From contig NZ_KI911782.1 in NCBI RefSeq assembly GCF_000515395.1, forward strand, positions 1,527,090 to 1,591,089: a stretch of DNA of 64,000 nt, in the 5' to 3' direction. This document shows positions 25,696-33,827 of the stretch, piece by piece; positions within the stretch are counted from its first letter, which is position 1, and each line of letters begins with the position of its first letter. The notes under the pieces are model-generated. The model did not search any database. It saw only the letters and a list, made by a program, of their open reading frames with translations, and was not told where the DNA came from. Made by a program: the position numbers and the translations under genes. Source of the DNA: Jiangella gansuensis DSM 44835 (GTDB lineage: Bacteria; Actinomycetota; Actinomycetes; Jiangellales; Jiangellaceae).

Positions 25696-25753
25696 CGGGG
25701 GATCATCAAGAGTTGCCCCGGTCATAGCCGTATCAACTCTTGACGATCATGGG
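25689..25753. repeat. Dispersed hairpin repeat, family A, copy 3
   Basis: It shares with copy 2 the block GATCATCAAGAGTTGCCCCG followed by GTCATAGCCGTATCAACTCT, and ends TTGACGATCATGGG. The left arm carries a small insertion (CCCATGA-CGGGG-GATCATC). Stop codons of both convergent neighbours lie in it: TGA 25693-25695 (plus) and 25735-25733 (minus). Confidence 0.88.
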
Positions 25754-26134
25754 CCTTGGCATGTGCTTGGCGGTCATCGCGATGAGCGCAGCCCAGATCA
25801 GGCAGTAGGCGCCGAACACCGCGCCGCCGACGTCGCTGGTCATCGCGCGGGCGATCATGCCGTTCCCGCCGGCCAGGGCGAGGAGTGCGAAGACTATGAA
25901 AGGCGTCAGCACGACCCAGCGGGGGAGCCGTCTCGACACGGGGAGCAGGGGCACGGCCAAGAGAACGACGCCCAGGAGGCCGACGGCTGCGTTGCTCCAC
26001 TGAGCGGCGGCGACGTCGCCGGCTCCGTACGTGTCGTAGCTTGCCGGGTCGACCTCCGGGCCGCCGGTGACGCCGAGTCTGCCGTGGATGGCGTGACCGA
26101 CCATGGAGGCGACGTAGAGCATCGTCCATATCAC
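25733..26134 (-). CDS. Small integral membrane protein, unknown function
   Basis: 133-aa protein with about four hydrophobic segments (MIWTMLYVASMVGHAI; AAVGLLGVVLLAVPLL; WVVLTPFIVFALLAL; VGGAVFGAYCLIWAALIAM). I do not recognise the family. GTG at 26134 is the first start in the frame; no Shine-Dalgarno is clear. The last codons (PMIVKS-stop) are read from hairpin repeat A, so the original C-terminus was probably replaced or cut when the repeat arrived. Confidence 0.6.
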   Translation of the reverse strand: MIWTMLYVASMVGHAIHGRLGVTGGPEVDPASYDTYGAGDVAAAQWSNAAVGLLGVVLLAVPLLPVSRRLPRWVVLTPFIVFALLALAGGNGMIARAMTSDVGGAVFGAYCLIWAALIAMTAKHMPRPMIVKS

Positions 26135-26198
26135 CGCCCGGCGCAGACCCGCGGAGCCTCCGGTCGAGGAGCGAGCCCCTTCCGACGACCGTGCGCAT

Positions 26199-26561
26199 TC
26201 AACGTTCAGGCTTGCGAGCGAGCACCCAGGTGTAGGGAATCTCCGTCGCTCGCTCGAGCTGCGTCTCGACGGCGGTTCGCTCGATCAGGAAGCCAGCGTC
26301 CGTGACCAACCGCCGGGTGGTGGCCGCGTCGAACATGCTGAAGTGCATGTCAACACCAAGCCACTCGACGGTCTGCCCTGGTTCGTCGGCGTCCTCGATG
26401 CTGAGCAGGAACCAGCCGCCCGGGCGTAGCCACCGGTGTGCGCGGCCGAGTAGTTCTCGGTGCTCAGCGCGTGGCACGTGGTCGAAGGTGTAGAGCGAGA
26501 CGACGGCGTCGAACGTGCTAGGGGCGAAGTCCACGGTGCGTAGGTCCGCGCAAATGGTCAT
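26199..26561 (-). pseudogene. N-terminally truncated SAM methyltransferase
   Basis: 120 residues match the second half of a class I methyltransferase: FAPSTFDAVVSLYTFDHVPR (motif IV region), HRWLRPGGWFLLSIED (motif VI) and the C-terminal strands. The SAM-binding motif I (the E/DxGxGxG loop) and the first 70-80 residues are missing. The sequence upstream to 26836 has no matching frame. It is therefore a fragment without a cofactor site, probably dead. Confidence 0.7.
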
Positions 26562-26836
26562 TTGGGTGTTGCTGGTCGGGTCCGACCGGGCCGAGGCGAC
26601 GATGTTCCCGGGGCGGCGGTGACGCCAGTGCCGACAGTTGGCGTCCTCGTCACCTGGGCTGTCGACGACGACCGGTCCCAGCCCTGGTTGTGCGCTGTGG
26701 CCGGCTCATGGTCACAGCTGCATCGTTCACGGGTAGGCGCATGACCAGGCGGGTAGGTCGTCACTGCGACGTGCCCAGGGGCCGCGGACCTGATTGTCCG
26801 AACGGGTTCAGATGATCCACATGCCCATTGACTTGC

Positions 26837-26912
26837 TGGTGCCCGCGGTAGGAATCGAACCTACGGCCTTCTGCTCCGGAGGCAGACGCTCTATCCCCTG
26901 AGCTACGCGGGC
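26837..26912 (-). tRNA. tRNA-Arg (anticodon CCG)
   Basis: Full cloverleaf on the minus strand, 5' end at 26912: acceptor GCCCGCG pairing with CGCGGGC, D-arm GCTC...GAGC, anticodon arm TCTGC-CTCCGGA-GCAGA (anticodon CCG), T-arm GTAGG-TTCGATT-CCTAC. The discriminator A is at 26840 and the CCA end is encoded (26839-26837). It reads CGG codons and lies just downstream of lysA. Confidence 0.96.
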
Positions 26913-26992
26913 CCGGGCTCGCCAAAGGCTATCAGGATGGCTGGCGCGGGTGCGAACCGGCCGGTCAGGGCCGGTTCAGCCTGCTCCAGCGC

Positions 26993-28402
26993 TCAGCCGA
27001 CGTCCAGTGCCAGGAGGTCGTCCTCGGTCTCGCGGCGCATGATGAGCCGGGCGGCGCCGTCGCGGACGGCGACGACGGCCGAGCGCGGCACGTGGTTGTA
27101 CGTGTTGGCCATGCTGCGGCAGTACGCGCCGGTGCCGGGGACGGCGATGAGGTCGCCGGGTGCGACGTCGCCGGGGAGGAACTCGTCCTTGACGACGATG
27201 TCGCCGCTCTCGCAGTGCTTGCCGACGACGCGGGACAGCACCGGCACCGCGTCGGAGGCCCGGGACGCCAGCGTGCACGAGTAGTCCGCGTCGTAGAGTG
27301 CGGTGCGGATGTTGTCGCTCATGCCGCCGTCGACGGCGACGTACCGGCGGGAGGCACCGCCGTCGAGCGGCACCGACTTCACGGTTCCGACCTCGTAGAG
27401 CGTGAACGCGGAGGGCCCGGCTATGGCCCGGCCCGGCTCCACGCTCAGCCGGGGCAGCGCCAGCCCGTAGCCGGCGCACTCGTGTGCCACGATCTCGGCC
27501 ATCCCGGCCGCGAGCTCGGCCGGCGGCTGGGGGTCGTCCTGGCTGGTGTAGGCGATGCCGAAGCCGCCGCCGAGGTCGAGCTCGGGCGGCTCGACGCCGT
27601 GTTCGTCGCGGATGTCGGCCTGCAGCCGCAGCACGCGGCGGGCGGCCACCTCGAAGCCGGCGGTGTCGTAGATCTGCGAGCCGATGTGCGAGTGCAGGCC
27701 CAGTAGCTCGACGTTCGGCGCCGCCAGCACCTGTCGGATCGCCTCGGCCGCTTCGCCGCTGGCGATGGAGAAGCCGAACTTCTGGTCCTCGTGCGCGGTC
27801 GCGATGTACTCGTGGGTGTGCGCCTCGACGCCGACTTTGGTGCGCACCATGACCCGCGCGGTCACGCCGCGCTCGGCTGCCAGCTGCGAGACCCGGCCGA
27901 TCTCGTCGAAGGAGTCGACGATGATGCGACCGACGCCGGCGTCCAGCGCCCGGGCCAGCTCAGGCACCGACTTGTTGTTGCCGTGCAACCCGATCCGTCC
28001 GGCCGGGAAGCCTGCCCGCAGTGCCACCGCCAGCTCACCGCCGGAGCAGACGTCGAGGTTGAGGCCCTCCTCGGCGACCCACCGGGCGACGGCGACGCTG
28101 AGGAACGCCTTGCCGGCGTAGTACACCTCGGCGCCGCCCAGCACCGCGCCGAACGCGTCCCGGAAGGCGCGCGCCCGGGCCCGGAAGTCGTCCTCGTCGA
28201 TGACGTACAGCGGCGTACCGAACTCCTCGGCGAGCGTTCCGACGTCGACGCCGGCCACCCGCAGCACGCCGTCGTCGCCCCGGGACACGGCCTGGGCCCA
28301 CAGCCCCGGGTAGAGGTCATTGACGTCGTCGGGGGTGCGCAGCCAGGACGGCCCGCGGTGGCCGGCTTCCGCGTGCAGCGCGCCGGCTTCGTGTGCGTGC
28401 AT
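26993..28402 (-). CDS. lysA: Diaminopimelate decarboxylase
   Basis: 469-aa PLP enzyme that makes L-lysine from meso-diaminopimelate. Fold-type III alanine-racemase-like barrel: PLP lysine in [10 protein letters not shown] (about residue 98), [13 protein letters not shown], the phosphate-binding [25 protein letters not shown], the [10 protein letters not shown] catalytic Cys segment, and [13 protein letters not shown] near the end. ATG three bases after the argS stop, so the two are co-transcribed. The argS-lysA pair is conserved in actinobacteria but here points away from hom. Confidence 0.96.
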   Translation of the reverse strand: MHAHEAGALHAEAGHRGPSWLRTPDDVNDLYPGLWAQAVSRGDDGVLRVAGVDVGTLAEEFGTPLYVIDEDDFRARARAFRDAFGAVLGGAEVYYAGKAFLSVAVARWVAEEGLNLDVCSGGELAVALRAGFPAGRIGLHGNNKSVPELARALDAGVGRIIVDSFDEIGRVSQLAAERGVTARVMVRTKVGVEAHTHEYIATAHEDQKFGFSIASGEAAEAIRQVLAAPNVELLGLHSHIGSQIYDTAGFEVAARRVLRLQADIRDEHGVEPPELDLGGGFGIAYTSQDDPQPPAELAAGMAEIVAHECAGYGLALPRLSVEPGRAIAGPSAFTLYEVGTVKSVPLDGGASRRYVAVDGGMSDNIRTALYDADYSCTLASRASDAVPVLSRVVGKHCESGDIVVKDEFLPGDVAPGDLIAVPGTGAYCRSMANTYNHVPRSAVVAVRDGAARLIMRRETEDDLLALDVG

Positions 28403-28405
28403 GGG

Positions 28406-30064
28406 CTACATCCGATCCGGTGCGACGACGCCGAGCATGCCCAGGCCGTTGGCCAGGACCACCTTGGTGGCCTCGACCAGCCAGAGCCGGGCGCGGTGGA
28501 CATCGGTGACGTCCTCGTCGCCCATGGGGAGGACGCGGCAGGTGTCGTAGAACTTGTGGAACGTGCTCGCCGTGTCTTCCAGAAAGCGCGCGACCCGGTG
28601 CGGCTCACGCAGTTCCGCCGCCGTCGCCACCACCCTCGGGAACTCCGCCAGTGCGCCCAGCAGCACCGATTCGCGTTCGTGGTCGAGCAGCTCCGGGCGC
28701 AGCTCGGACTTGTCGACGCCCAGGTCCGCGGCGTTGCGCAGGATGGAGTCCAGGCGTGCATGCGCGTACTGCACGTAGAACACCGGGTTGTCCGACGTCT
28801 GCTTGGTGATCTGGGCGACGTCGAGTGTCAGCGGCGAGTCGGCCGGGTAGCGGCACAGCGAGTAGCGCAACGCGTCGACGCCGGCGGCCTCGACCACCTG
28901 TCCGAGCGTCAGCATGGTGCCGGCGCGCTTGGACAGCCGCAGCTCCTGGCCGTCCTTGACGATCTTGACCAGCTGGCCGATCGGGATCTCGATGTTGCGG
29001 TCGGGGTCGTCGCCGGCGCACGCGGCCAGCGCCTTGAGCCTGCCGATGTAACCGTGGTGGTCCGCGCCCAGCAGGTAGATGCAGATGTCGAAGCCGCGTT
29101 CACGCTTGTCGACGTAGTACGCGGCGTCGGCGGCGAAGTACGTGTATTCGCCGTTGCCGCGGCGCAGGACGCGGTCCTTGTCGTCGCCGAAGTCGGTGGT
29201 GCGCATCCACAGCGCGCCGTCGGCCTCGAACAGGTGCCCCTGCTTGTGCAGCACGTCCAGGGCGTGCTCGACCCGGCCGTTGTCGTGCAGGCTGCGCTCG
29301 GAGTACCAGACGTCGAAGCGGGTGCGGAACTCCTCGAGCTGGCGCTGCTGTTCGGCGAGCTGCAGCCGGTACCCCTCCTCGCGGAAGGTGACCAGCTGCT
29401 GGTCGCGCGGCTGGTTCAGGACATCGGGTTCGGCGTCGACGACGGCCCGCGCGAGTTCGGCGACGTACTCGCCGTGGTAGCCGTCCTCGGGCACGGGCTC
29501 GCCGTGGGCACGCGCCATGATGGACGCGCCGAACTTGTCCATCTGGCCGCCGCGGTCGTTGATGTAGAACTCGCGAGTGACGGTGGCGCCGGCCGCCTCC
29601 AGCACGCGGGCCAGGGCGTCGCCGACGGCGGCCCACCGGACGTGGCCGAGGTGCAGCGGGCCGGTGGGGTTGGCGGAGATGAACTCGACGTCGATGGTGA
29701 TGCCGGCCAGCGCGTCACCGCGGCCATAGGCGTCACCAGCCTCGACGATGGTGCGGGCCAGCTCGCCCTGGGCGGCGGCGGACACCGTGATGTTCAGGAA
29801 CCCCGGCCCGGCGATGTCGACCGCCTCGACCCCGGCGACCTCGCGCAGCCGGGCCGCCAGCAGTTCGGCCAGGGCGCGCGGGTTGGTGCCGGCCTTCTTG
29901 GCCAGCTGCAGGGCGACGTTGGTGGCGTAGTCACCGTGGTCGCGGTTACGCGGTCGCTCGATCGTCACCTGGGTGGGCACGCCGTCGGGCAGGGCGATCT
30001 CACCTGCGTCGACGGCGGCGGTGAGGACGTCACGGACCGCGGTGGAGAGTTGCTCGGGAGTCAC
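28406..30064 (-). CDS. argS: Arginine-tRNA ligase
   Basis: 552-aa class I aminoacyl-tRNA synthetase, normal length. It shows the N-terminal Add1 domain, the HIGH-like motif in PTGPLHLGHVRWAAVGD (about 130), the KMSKS equivalent in LSKRAGTMLTLG, and the C-terminal DALR anticodon-binding domain ending PMGDEDVTDVHRARLWLVEATK. GTG at 30064 overlaps the stop of the upstream XRE regulator by 4 nt. It charges tRNA-Arg, one gene of which lies about 1.5 kb downstream. Confidence 0.97.
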   Translation of the reverse strand: MTPEQLSTAVRDVLTAAVDAGEIALPDGVPTQVTIERPRNRDHGDYATNVALQLAKKAGTNPRALAELLAARLREVAGVEAVDIAGPGFLNITVSAAAQGELARTIVEAGDAYGRGDALAGITIDVEFISANPTGPLHLGHVRWAAVGDALARVLEAAGATVTREFYINDRGGQMDKFGASIMARAHGEPVPEDGYHGEYVAELARAVVDAEPDVLNQPRDQQLVTFREEGYRLQLAEQQRQLEEFRTRFDVWYSERSLHDNGRVEHALDVLHKQGHLFEADGALWMRTTDFGDDKDRVLRRGNGEYTYFAADAAYYVDKRERGFDICIYLLGADHHGYIGRLKALAACAGDDPDRNIEIPIGQLVKIVKDGQELRLSKRAGTMLTLGQVVEAAGVDALRYSLCRYPADSPLTLDVAQITKQTSDNPVFYVQYAHARLDSILRNAADLGVDKSELRPELLDHERESVLLGALAEFPRVVATAAELREPHRVARFLEDTASTFHKFYDTCRVLPMGDEDVTDVHRARLWLVEATKVVLANGLGMLGVVAPDRM

Positions 30065-30357
30065 CGGCCAAGGGTAGCCATTTCCCGCGCCTCGATGCCG
30101 CCGGCGTCCGTCACCTGGCCGGCCAGCCCGGACAGCAGGCCGTCGAGGGAGAGGCCGAGCACGTCCGCGACGGCGACCACGGTGAAGAACGCGGGCGTGG
30201 GAATGCGGCCGCGTTCGATCTTGCGCAGCGTCTCCGGGGAGATGCCGGCCTGAGCGGCGACGTCGACGATGCTGCGTTCGCCGCGCGCCTCGCGCAGCGC
30301 CCGGCCCAGCTGCTCGCCGCGTTCGCGTTCGGACATGGTCAACGGGACTCGCACCAT
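30061..30357 (-). CDS. XRE-family HTH regulator, small
   Basis: 98-aa protein with a helix-turn-helix at about 28-60 (SIVDVAAQAGISPETLRKIERG), then FFTVVAVADVLGLSLDGL, typical of Cro/CI-like domains. It overlaps argS by 4 nt and must be co-transcribed with argS-lysA. The start is ATG 30357; an internal ATG at residue 8 is possible. The short region to map (30358-30417) holds the palindrome ATACCGGTAT, a likely binding site for autoregulation. Confidence 0.85.
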   Translation of the reverse strand: MVRVPLTMSERERGEQLGRALREARGERSIVDVAAQAGISPETLRKIERGRIPTPAFFTVVAVADVLGLSLDGLLSGLAGQVTDAGGIEAREMATLGR

Positions 30358-30370
30358 GGCTGCAATACTA

Positions 30371-30383
30371 ATACCGGTATAGT
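30371..30383. promoter_or_regulatory. Divergent promoter/operator between XRE and map
   Basis: ATACCGGTAT (30371-30380) is a perfect palindrome in an AT-rich 30-bp stretch. TATAGT at 30378-30383 can serve as -10 for map, and TAGTAT on the other strand can serve as -10 for the XRE-argS-lysA operon. A protein bound here would touch both promoters. Confidence 0.5.
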
Positions 30384-30417
30384 TATCGCGTCACGTCGAG
30401 CCTACTGAGGACGCTCC

Positions 30418-31185
30418 ATGATCGAACTGAAGACGCCTGCCGAGATCGAGGTCATGCGTGAGGCCGGCCGGGTGGTCGCCGCCGTCCACGCCGAAGCGCG
30501 TGCCCACGCCGCCGTCGGGGTCACCCTGCAGGAATTGGACGAGGTGGCGCGCAAGGTCATCGACGGTGCCGGCGCCGGCTCGTCGTTCCTCGGCTACCAC
30601 CCGCGCTTCGGCGCCACCCCGTACCCCGGCGTCATCTGCACGTCGGTCAACGACGTCATGCTGCACGGTCTGCCCACGCCCTACCGGCTGCGCGACGGCG
30701 ACGTCGTCAGCATCGACTGTGGCGCCTTCGTCGACGGCTGGCACGCCGACGCCGCCGTCAGCTTCGTCGTCGGCGAACCGCGGCCGGAAGACCTGCGCAT
30801 GATCGAGGTGGCCGAGCAGACGCTGGCGGCAGGCATCGCGGCCGCCCAACCGGGCGGGCGCATGGGCGACATCGGCGCCGCCATGTCCGCCGTCGGCCGG
30901 GGCGCCGGGTACGGCATGCAGAACGACTTCGGCGGCCACGGCATCGGCCGGGCCATGCACGAGGAGCCGTTCGTCCCCAACGAGGGCCGGGCCGGTCGCG
31001 GACTGACGCTGCTGCCCGGTCTGGTGATCGCGATCGAGCCGAGCCTGATGGCCGGCGGCGGCGACAAGTACTACATGGCCGACGACGGATGGTCGTTGTG
31101 CACCAAGGACGGCAGCCGCAGCGTCCACGTGGAGCACACCGTGGCCATCACCGAGGACGGCCCGCGCATCCTGACCCTGCCCTGA
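30418..31185 (+). CDS. map: Methionine aminopeptidase, type I
   Basis: 255-aa enzyme that removes the N-terminal Met from new proteins. The two-metal site is complete: Asp in SIDCGAF, Asp in GWHADAAV, His in GGHGIGRAMHEEP, Glu in VIAIEPSLM and Glu in VHVEHTVAI. The substrate His is in DVMLHGLPT. The length is that of short type Ia enzymes. ATG at 30418 behind a weak AGGACG. It is divergent from the XRE-argS-lysA operon. Actinomycetes usually carry a second map near the ribosomal operon. Confidence 0.95.
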   Translation: MIELKTPAEIEVMREAGRVVAAVHAEARAHAAVGVTLQELDEVARKVIDGAGAGSSFLGYHPRFGATPYPGVICTSVNDVMLHGLPTPYRLRDGDVVSIDCGAFVDGWHADAAVSFVVGEPRPEDLRMIEVAEQTLAAGIAAAQPGGRMGDIGAAMSAVGRGAGYGMQNDFGGHGIGRAMHEEPFVPNEGRAGRGLTLLPGLVIAIEPSLMAGGGDKYYMADDGWSLCTKDGSRSVHVEHTVAITEDGPRILTLP

Positions 31186-31211
31186 CACGCCGCTAGCACA
31201 GTGCTGGCAGT

Positions 31212-31228
31212 GCGACTAGACTTGTCGC
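31212..31228 (+). promoter_or_regulatory. VapB promoter/operator, leaderless
   Basis: GCGAC-N7-GTCGC dyad (31212-31228) with TAGACT at 31217-31222 inside it. TAGACT ends six bases before the ATG, the spacing expected of leaderless transcripts in actinobacteria. The dyad may be the autoregulatory site of the antitoxin. Confidence 0.45.
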
Positions 31229-31459
31229 ATGGCAACGCTCTACGTGCGCGACCTCTCCGACGAGGCGGTTGACGAACTGAAGGTGCGGGCTGCGCGCAAC
31301 CGGCAGTCGCTGCAGGCGTACGCCCGTGAGCTCCTGGAACGCGAAGCCCGCACGCCGACGCTGGCCGATGTCGTCGAACGCATCGAACAGCGCGCCACCG
31401 CGCGACTGTCCACCGACGAGGTGCAGGCCGACCTAGATGCGGGCCGGCGCCGCGATTGA
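31229..31459 (+). CDS. VapB/FitA-type antitoxin (ribbon-helix-helix)
   Basis: 76-aa protein with an N-terminal ribbon-helix-helix (MATLYVRDLSDEAVDELKVR..., then NRQSLQAYARELLEREA) as in FitA/VapB antitoxins. The C-terminus (ADVVERIEQRATARLSTDEV) is likely the toxin-binding tail. The stop overlaps the toxin start. It binds and inhibits the PIN-domain partner and probably represses the shared promoter. Confidence 0.88.
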   Translation: MATLYVRDLSDEAVDELKVRAARNRQSLQAYARELLEREARTPTLADVVERIEQRATARLSTDEVQADLDAGRRRD

Positions 31460-31872
31460 TCGTCGTCGATGCCGGCGCTCTCGTCATGCTGCTGGCCGAT
31501 CACGGGCCGGTCGGCCAGGCGCTACGGCGGCGGGTGCGAGACGAGCGCCTGATCGTGCCGCATCTCGTCGACGTCGAGGTGGCATCCGCATTGCTGGGGC
31601 GGCACCGAGGCGGCAAACTGACCGACCGCGAGCTGGAGGATGCGTGGGCGTCGTTCGCCGACGTGCCCCTTCAACGAGTCGAGCACGCGCCCTTGCTGCC
31701 GCGGGTTCGCGAACTGTTCGCCAACCTGTCCGCGTACGACGCCACCTATGTCGCGCTGGCCGAGGCGTACGACGTTCCGCTCGTGACCACCGACGGACGG
31801 ATCGCCCGGTCAGGACGGCCGCGCCGCCTGGTGGAACTCGTCAACGAGGCGACGGTGGCCGGCGCAGAGTGA
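31456..31872 (+). CDS. VapC-type PIN-domain ribonuclease toxin
   Basis: 138-aa PIN domain. The acidic metal site is complete: Asp5 in IVVDAGALV, Glu41 in VDVEVASALL, Asp in YDATYVALAE and Asp in TTDGRIAR. It starts at TTG 31456, overlapping the antitoxin TGA (TTGA). Such toxins cleave RNA, often tRNA or rRNA loops. Its 3' end overlaps the convergent methyltransferase gene by 32 nt. Confidence 0.88.
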   Translation: MIVVDAGALVMLLADHGPVGQALRRRVRDERLIVPHLVDVEVASALLGRHRGGKLTDRELEDAWASFADVPLQRVEHAPLLPRVRELFANLSAYDATYVALAEAYDVPLVTTDGRIARSGRPRRLVELVNEATVAGAE

Positions 31873-32470
31873 GCGACTGGAACCGATAACGGTCCCGCTC
31901 GCCCTGCACATGGAAGTCGACGACGTCGAAGTACTGGCTCGCGATATCCCGGATCTGCGCGTCCGTGCGCCAGGAGAAGAAGCGCTTCGGCTCGTGCGTG
32001 TCCCATTCGGCGACGCCCTCCGAGCCGTCGCCGCCGTAGACGCCGGCATAGAACAGCCCGCCGGGACGCAGCAGCCCGCGGATCGACCGCAGGGCGGTCG
32101 GCAGGTCCGCGTCCGGCACGTGCAGCAGGCAGTTCATCGCGTAGGCCGCGTCGAACGACTCCGCCGGCAGACCGGGGTCGAGCAGGTTCATGACCTGGGC
32201 GGTCAGGCCCTTGGCCGCGCACGCCTCCACCATGGCGGGGGTGAGGTCGGTGGCCAGCACGTCCAGCCCGTGGTCCTGGAAGTAGCGGCTGTCCTGCCCG
32301 GTGCCGGCGCCGATCTCGATCAGGCTGCGGGCGCCGGCGGCGCGCAGCCGGTCGAGGAACGTGGCCCGCTCGGTCAGTTTCCAGTCCGTCTTGCCCTCGC
32401 GGTCGCGACGTTCGACGCCGCCGGTGTATGCGGCGCGGAGGTCGTCGGCGACATCGTCGAAGCGCGTCAT
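31841..32470 (-). CDS. Class I SAM-dependent methyltransferase
   Basis: 209-aa methyltransferase with intact motif I (SLIEIGAGTGQDSRYF), motif II (DVLATDLTPAMVEAC), motif IV (FDAAYAMNCLLHVPD) and motif VI (GLLRPGGLFYAGVYGG). The substrate is unknown. The ATG at 32470 is 12 bases from AGGAGG, and the preceding GTG (32473) is nine bases from it, so either could be the start. It is divergent from the HtrA gene. The C-terminal codons overlap vapC tail to tail. Confidence 0.88.
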   Translation of the reverse strand: MTRFDDVADDLRAAYTGGVERRDREGKTDWKLTERATFLDRLRAAGARSLIEIGAGTGQDSRYFQDHGLDVLATDLTPAMVEACAAKGLTAQVMNLLDPGLPAESFDAAYAMNCLLHVPDADLPTALRSIRGLLRPGGLFYAGVYGGDGSEGVAEWDTHEPKRFFSWRTDAQIRDIASQYFDVVDFHVQGERDRYRFQSLTLRRPPSPR

Positions 32471-32582
32471 CACGGTGACCATCCTCCTGGGTGGTGCCCC
32501 GGGGTTGCGCTGTGGGCGTACACGGGGATGCGTGGCCCGGTCCGGGGCGTTGGTCATGACGTTCCGGGCTGGGAGGTGCGCC

Positions 32583-33536
32583 ATGACCGCTGACGAGAAT
32601 CCTCTCGACGCGTACTCGCGGGTGGTCAGCGGGGTCGCTCGGACGTTGCTGCCGTCGGTGGCGAGCCTCGTGGTCACCGGTGAGCGGCGCGGCCGAGCCG
32701 GCATCGTCGGCGCCGGGTCCGCCGTCGTCTTCACCGGTGACGGGTTCCTGCTCACCAACGCGCACGTGGTGGGCTCGACGTCGCGGGGGACGGCGTCGTT
32801 CTCCGACGGCACCGAGGTGGGGTACACCGTCATCGGCCGCGACCGGCTTTCCGACCTGGCCGTCGTCCGTGCCGACGGGTCCACGCCGCCGCCCGCGCTG
32901 CTGGGGGACGCCGACCAGCTCACCGTCGGGCAGTTGGTGGTCGCGGTCGGAAGCCCGCTCGGCCTGTCCGGCTCGGTGACGGCGGGCGTGGTCAGCGGGC
33001 TGGGCCGGTCCATCCCTGCTCAGAGCGGCCGCACGGTGCGCATCATCGAGGACGTCATCCAGACCGACGCCGCACTCAACCCCGGTAACTCCGGCGGCGC
33101 GCTGGCCGACGCGAACGCCCGCGTGGTGGGCATCAACACCGCGGTCGCCGGCGTCGGGCTCGGCCTCGCGGTGCCCATCAACGCCACCACCAGCCGCATC
33201 GTGTCCACGCTGCTGCGCGACGGCCGGGTGCGGCGGGCCTTCCTCGGAGTGGCCACCTCGCCTGCGCCGGTGCCGTCCACGCTGGCGGAGAAGATCGGCC
33301 GCACCCGGGGAGTGCGCATCGTGCACGTCGAACCGGGCAGTCCCGCCGACGTGGCCGGGTTGCGCACCGGCGACCTCGTCGTCACGGTCGGCGGCGAGCC
33401 GGTCGTCGACGCCCAGGCGCTGCAGCGGCGCATGTTCGCCGAGGCCATCGACGTGCCGCTGCCCATCACCACGTTCCGGAACGGGGCGATGGTCGACGTC
33501 ATCGCCCGCCCGGTGGAACTGGCCGACCAGTCCTGA
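32583..33536 (+). CDS. HtrA-like trypsin/PDZ serine protease, apparently cytoplasmic
   Basis: 317-aa protease. Catalytic triad: His in LLTNAHVVG, Asp in SDLAVVRADG, Ser in NPGNSGGAL. A single PDZ domain follows (GVRIVHVEPGSPADVAGLRTGDLVVTVGG, about 230-310). There is no signal peptide or membrane anchor; the N-terminus MTADENPLDAYSRVVSGVART runs straight into the protease fold. Most HtrA proteins act outside the membrane, so this is a soluble variant or is secreted by an unusual route. ATG with GGAGG six bases upstream. Confidence 0.9.
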   Translation: MTADENPLDAYSRVVSGVARTLLPSVASLVVTGERRGRAGIVGAGSAVVFTGDGFLLTNAHVVGSTSRGTASFSDGTEVGYTVIGRDRLSDLAVVRADGSTPPPALLGDADQLTVGQLVVAVGSPLGLSGSVTAGVVSGLGRSIPAQSGRTVRIIEDVIQTDAALNPGNSGGALADANARVVGINTAVAGVGLGLAVPINATTSRIVSTLLRDGRVRRAFLGVATSPAPVPSTLAEKIGRTRGVRIVHVEPGSPADVAGLRTGDLVVTVGGEPVVDAQALQRRMFAEAIDVPLPITTFRNGAMVDVIARPVELADQS

Positions 33537-33574
33537 GGCCGGCAGCCCGTGACCGCGGCCCGAATGCCCCCAAA

Positions 33575-33658
33575 CATCCCGTTGATCTTGGAGAACTGGC
33601 GGAATCCATCGGACATATCGGCCAGGGTTTGCTCCATTTCTCCAAGATCAACGGGATG
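33575..33658. repeat. Dispersed hairpin repeat, family B, copy 1
   Basis: Perfect 21-bp arms: CATCCCGTTGATCTTGGAGA plus one more A at 33575-33595, and the complement at 33638-33658. The loop contains GGAATCCATCGGACATATCG, nearly shared with copy 2. It lies between the htrA stop and hom, about 170 bp before the hom start. Confidence 0.9.
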
Positions 33659-33827
33659 CGGGCCGGGTGCCGGTCCGGCGCGACGGCCGCGGTGGAGGTC
33701 TTGCGGCATTCGCCGCGTATGGTGAGACGGATGTCTCGCATCATGGATGGATTGCGCGAGATCGTCCGGAACTCGAACAGACTTGTCGTCGTCCACTGGC
33801 TTCGGCGCGTCGAAAGAAGGTGACTTG

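Noticed and set aside
13-25753. Hairpin family A as insertion-sequence ends bounding a composite transposon
   Set aside because: The sugar island lies between the copies, but there is no transposase, no target duplication visible, and each copy is itself a complete palindrome rather than one end of an element.
26837-26912. tRNA-Arg as integration site of a genomic island
   Set aside because: No integrase gene and no second copy of the tRNA 3' end could be found in the window.
27791-30253. 820-codon open frame on the plus strand opposite lysA/argS
   Set aside because: Antisense shadow of two clear housekeeping genes, low-complexity composition.
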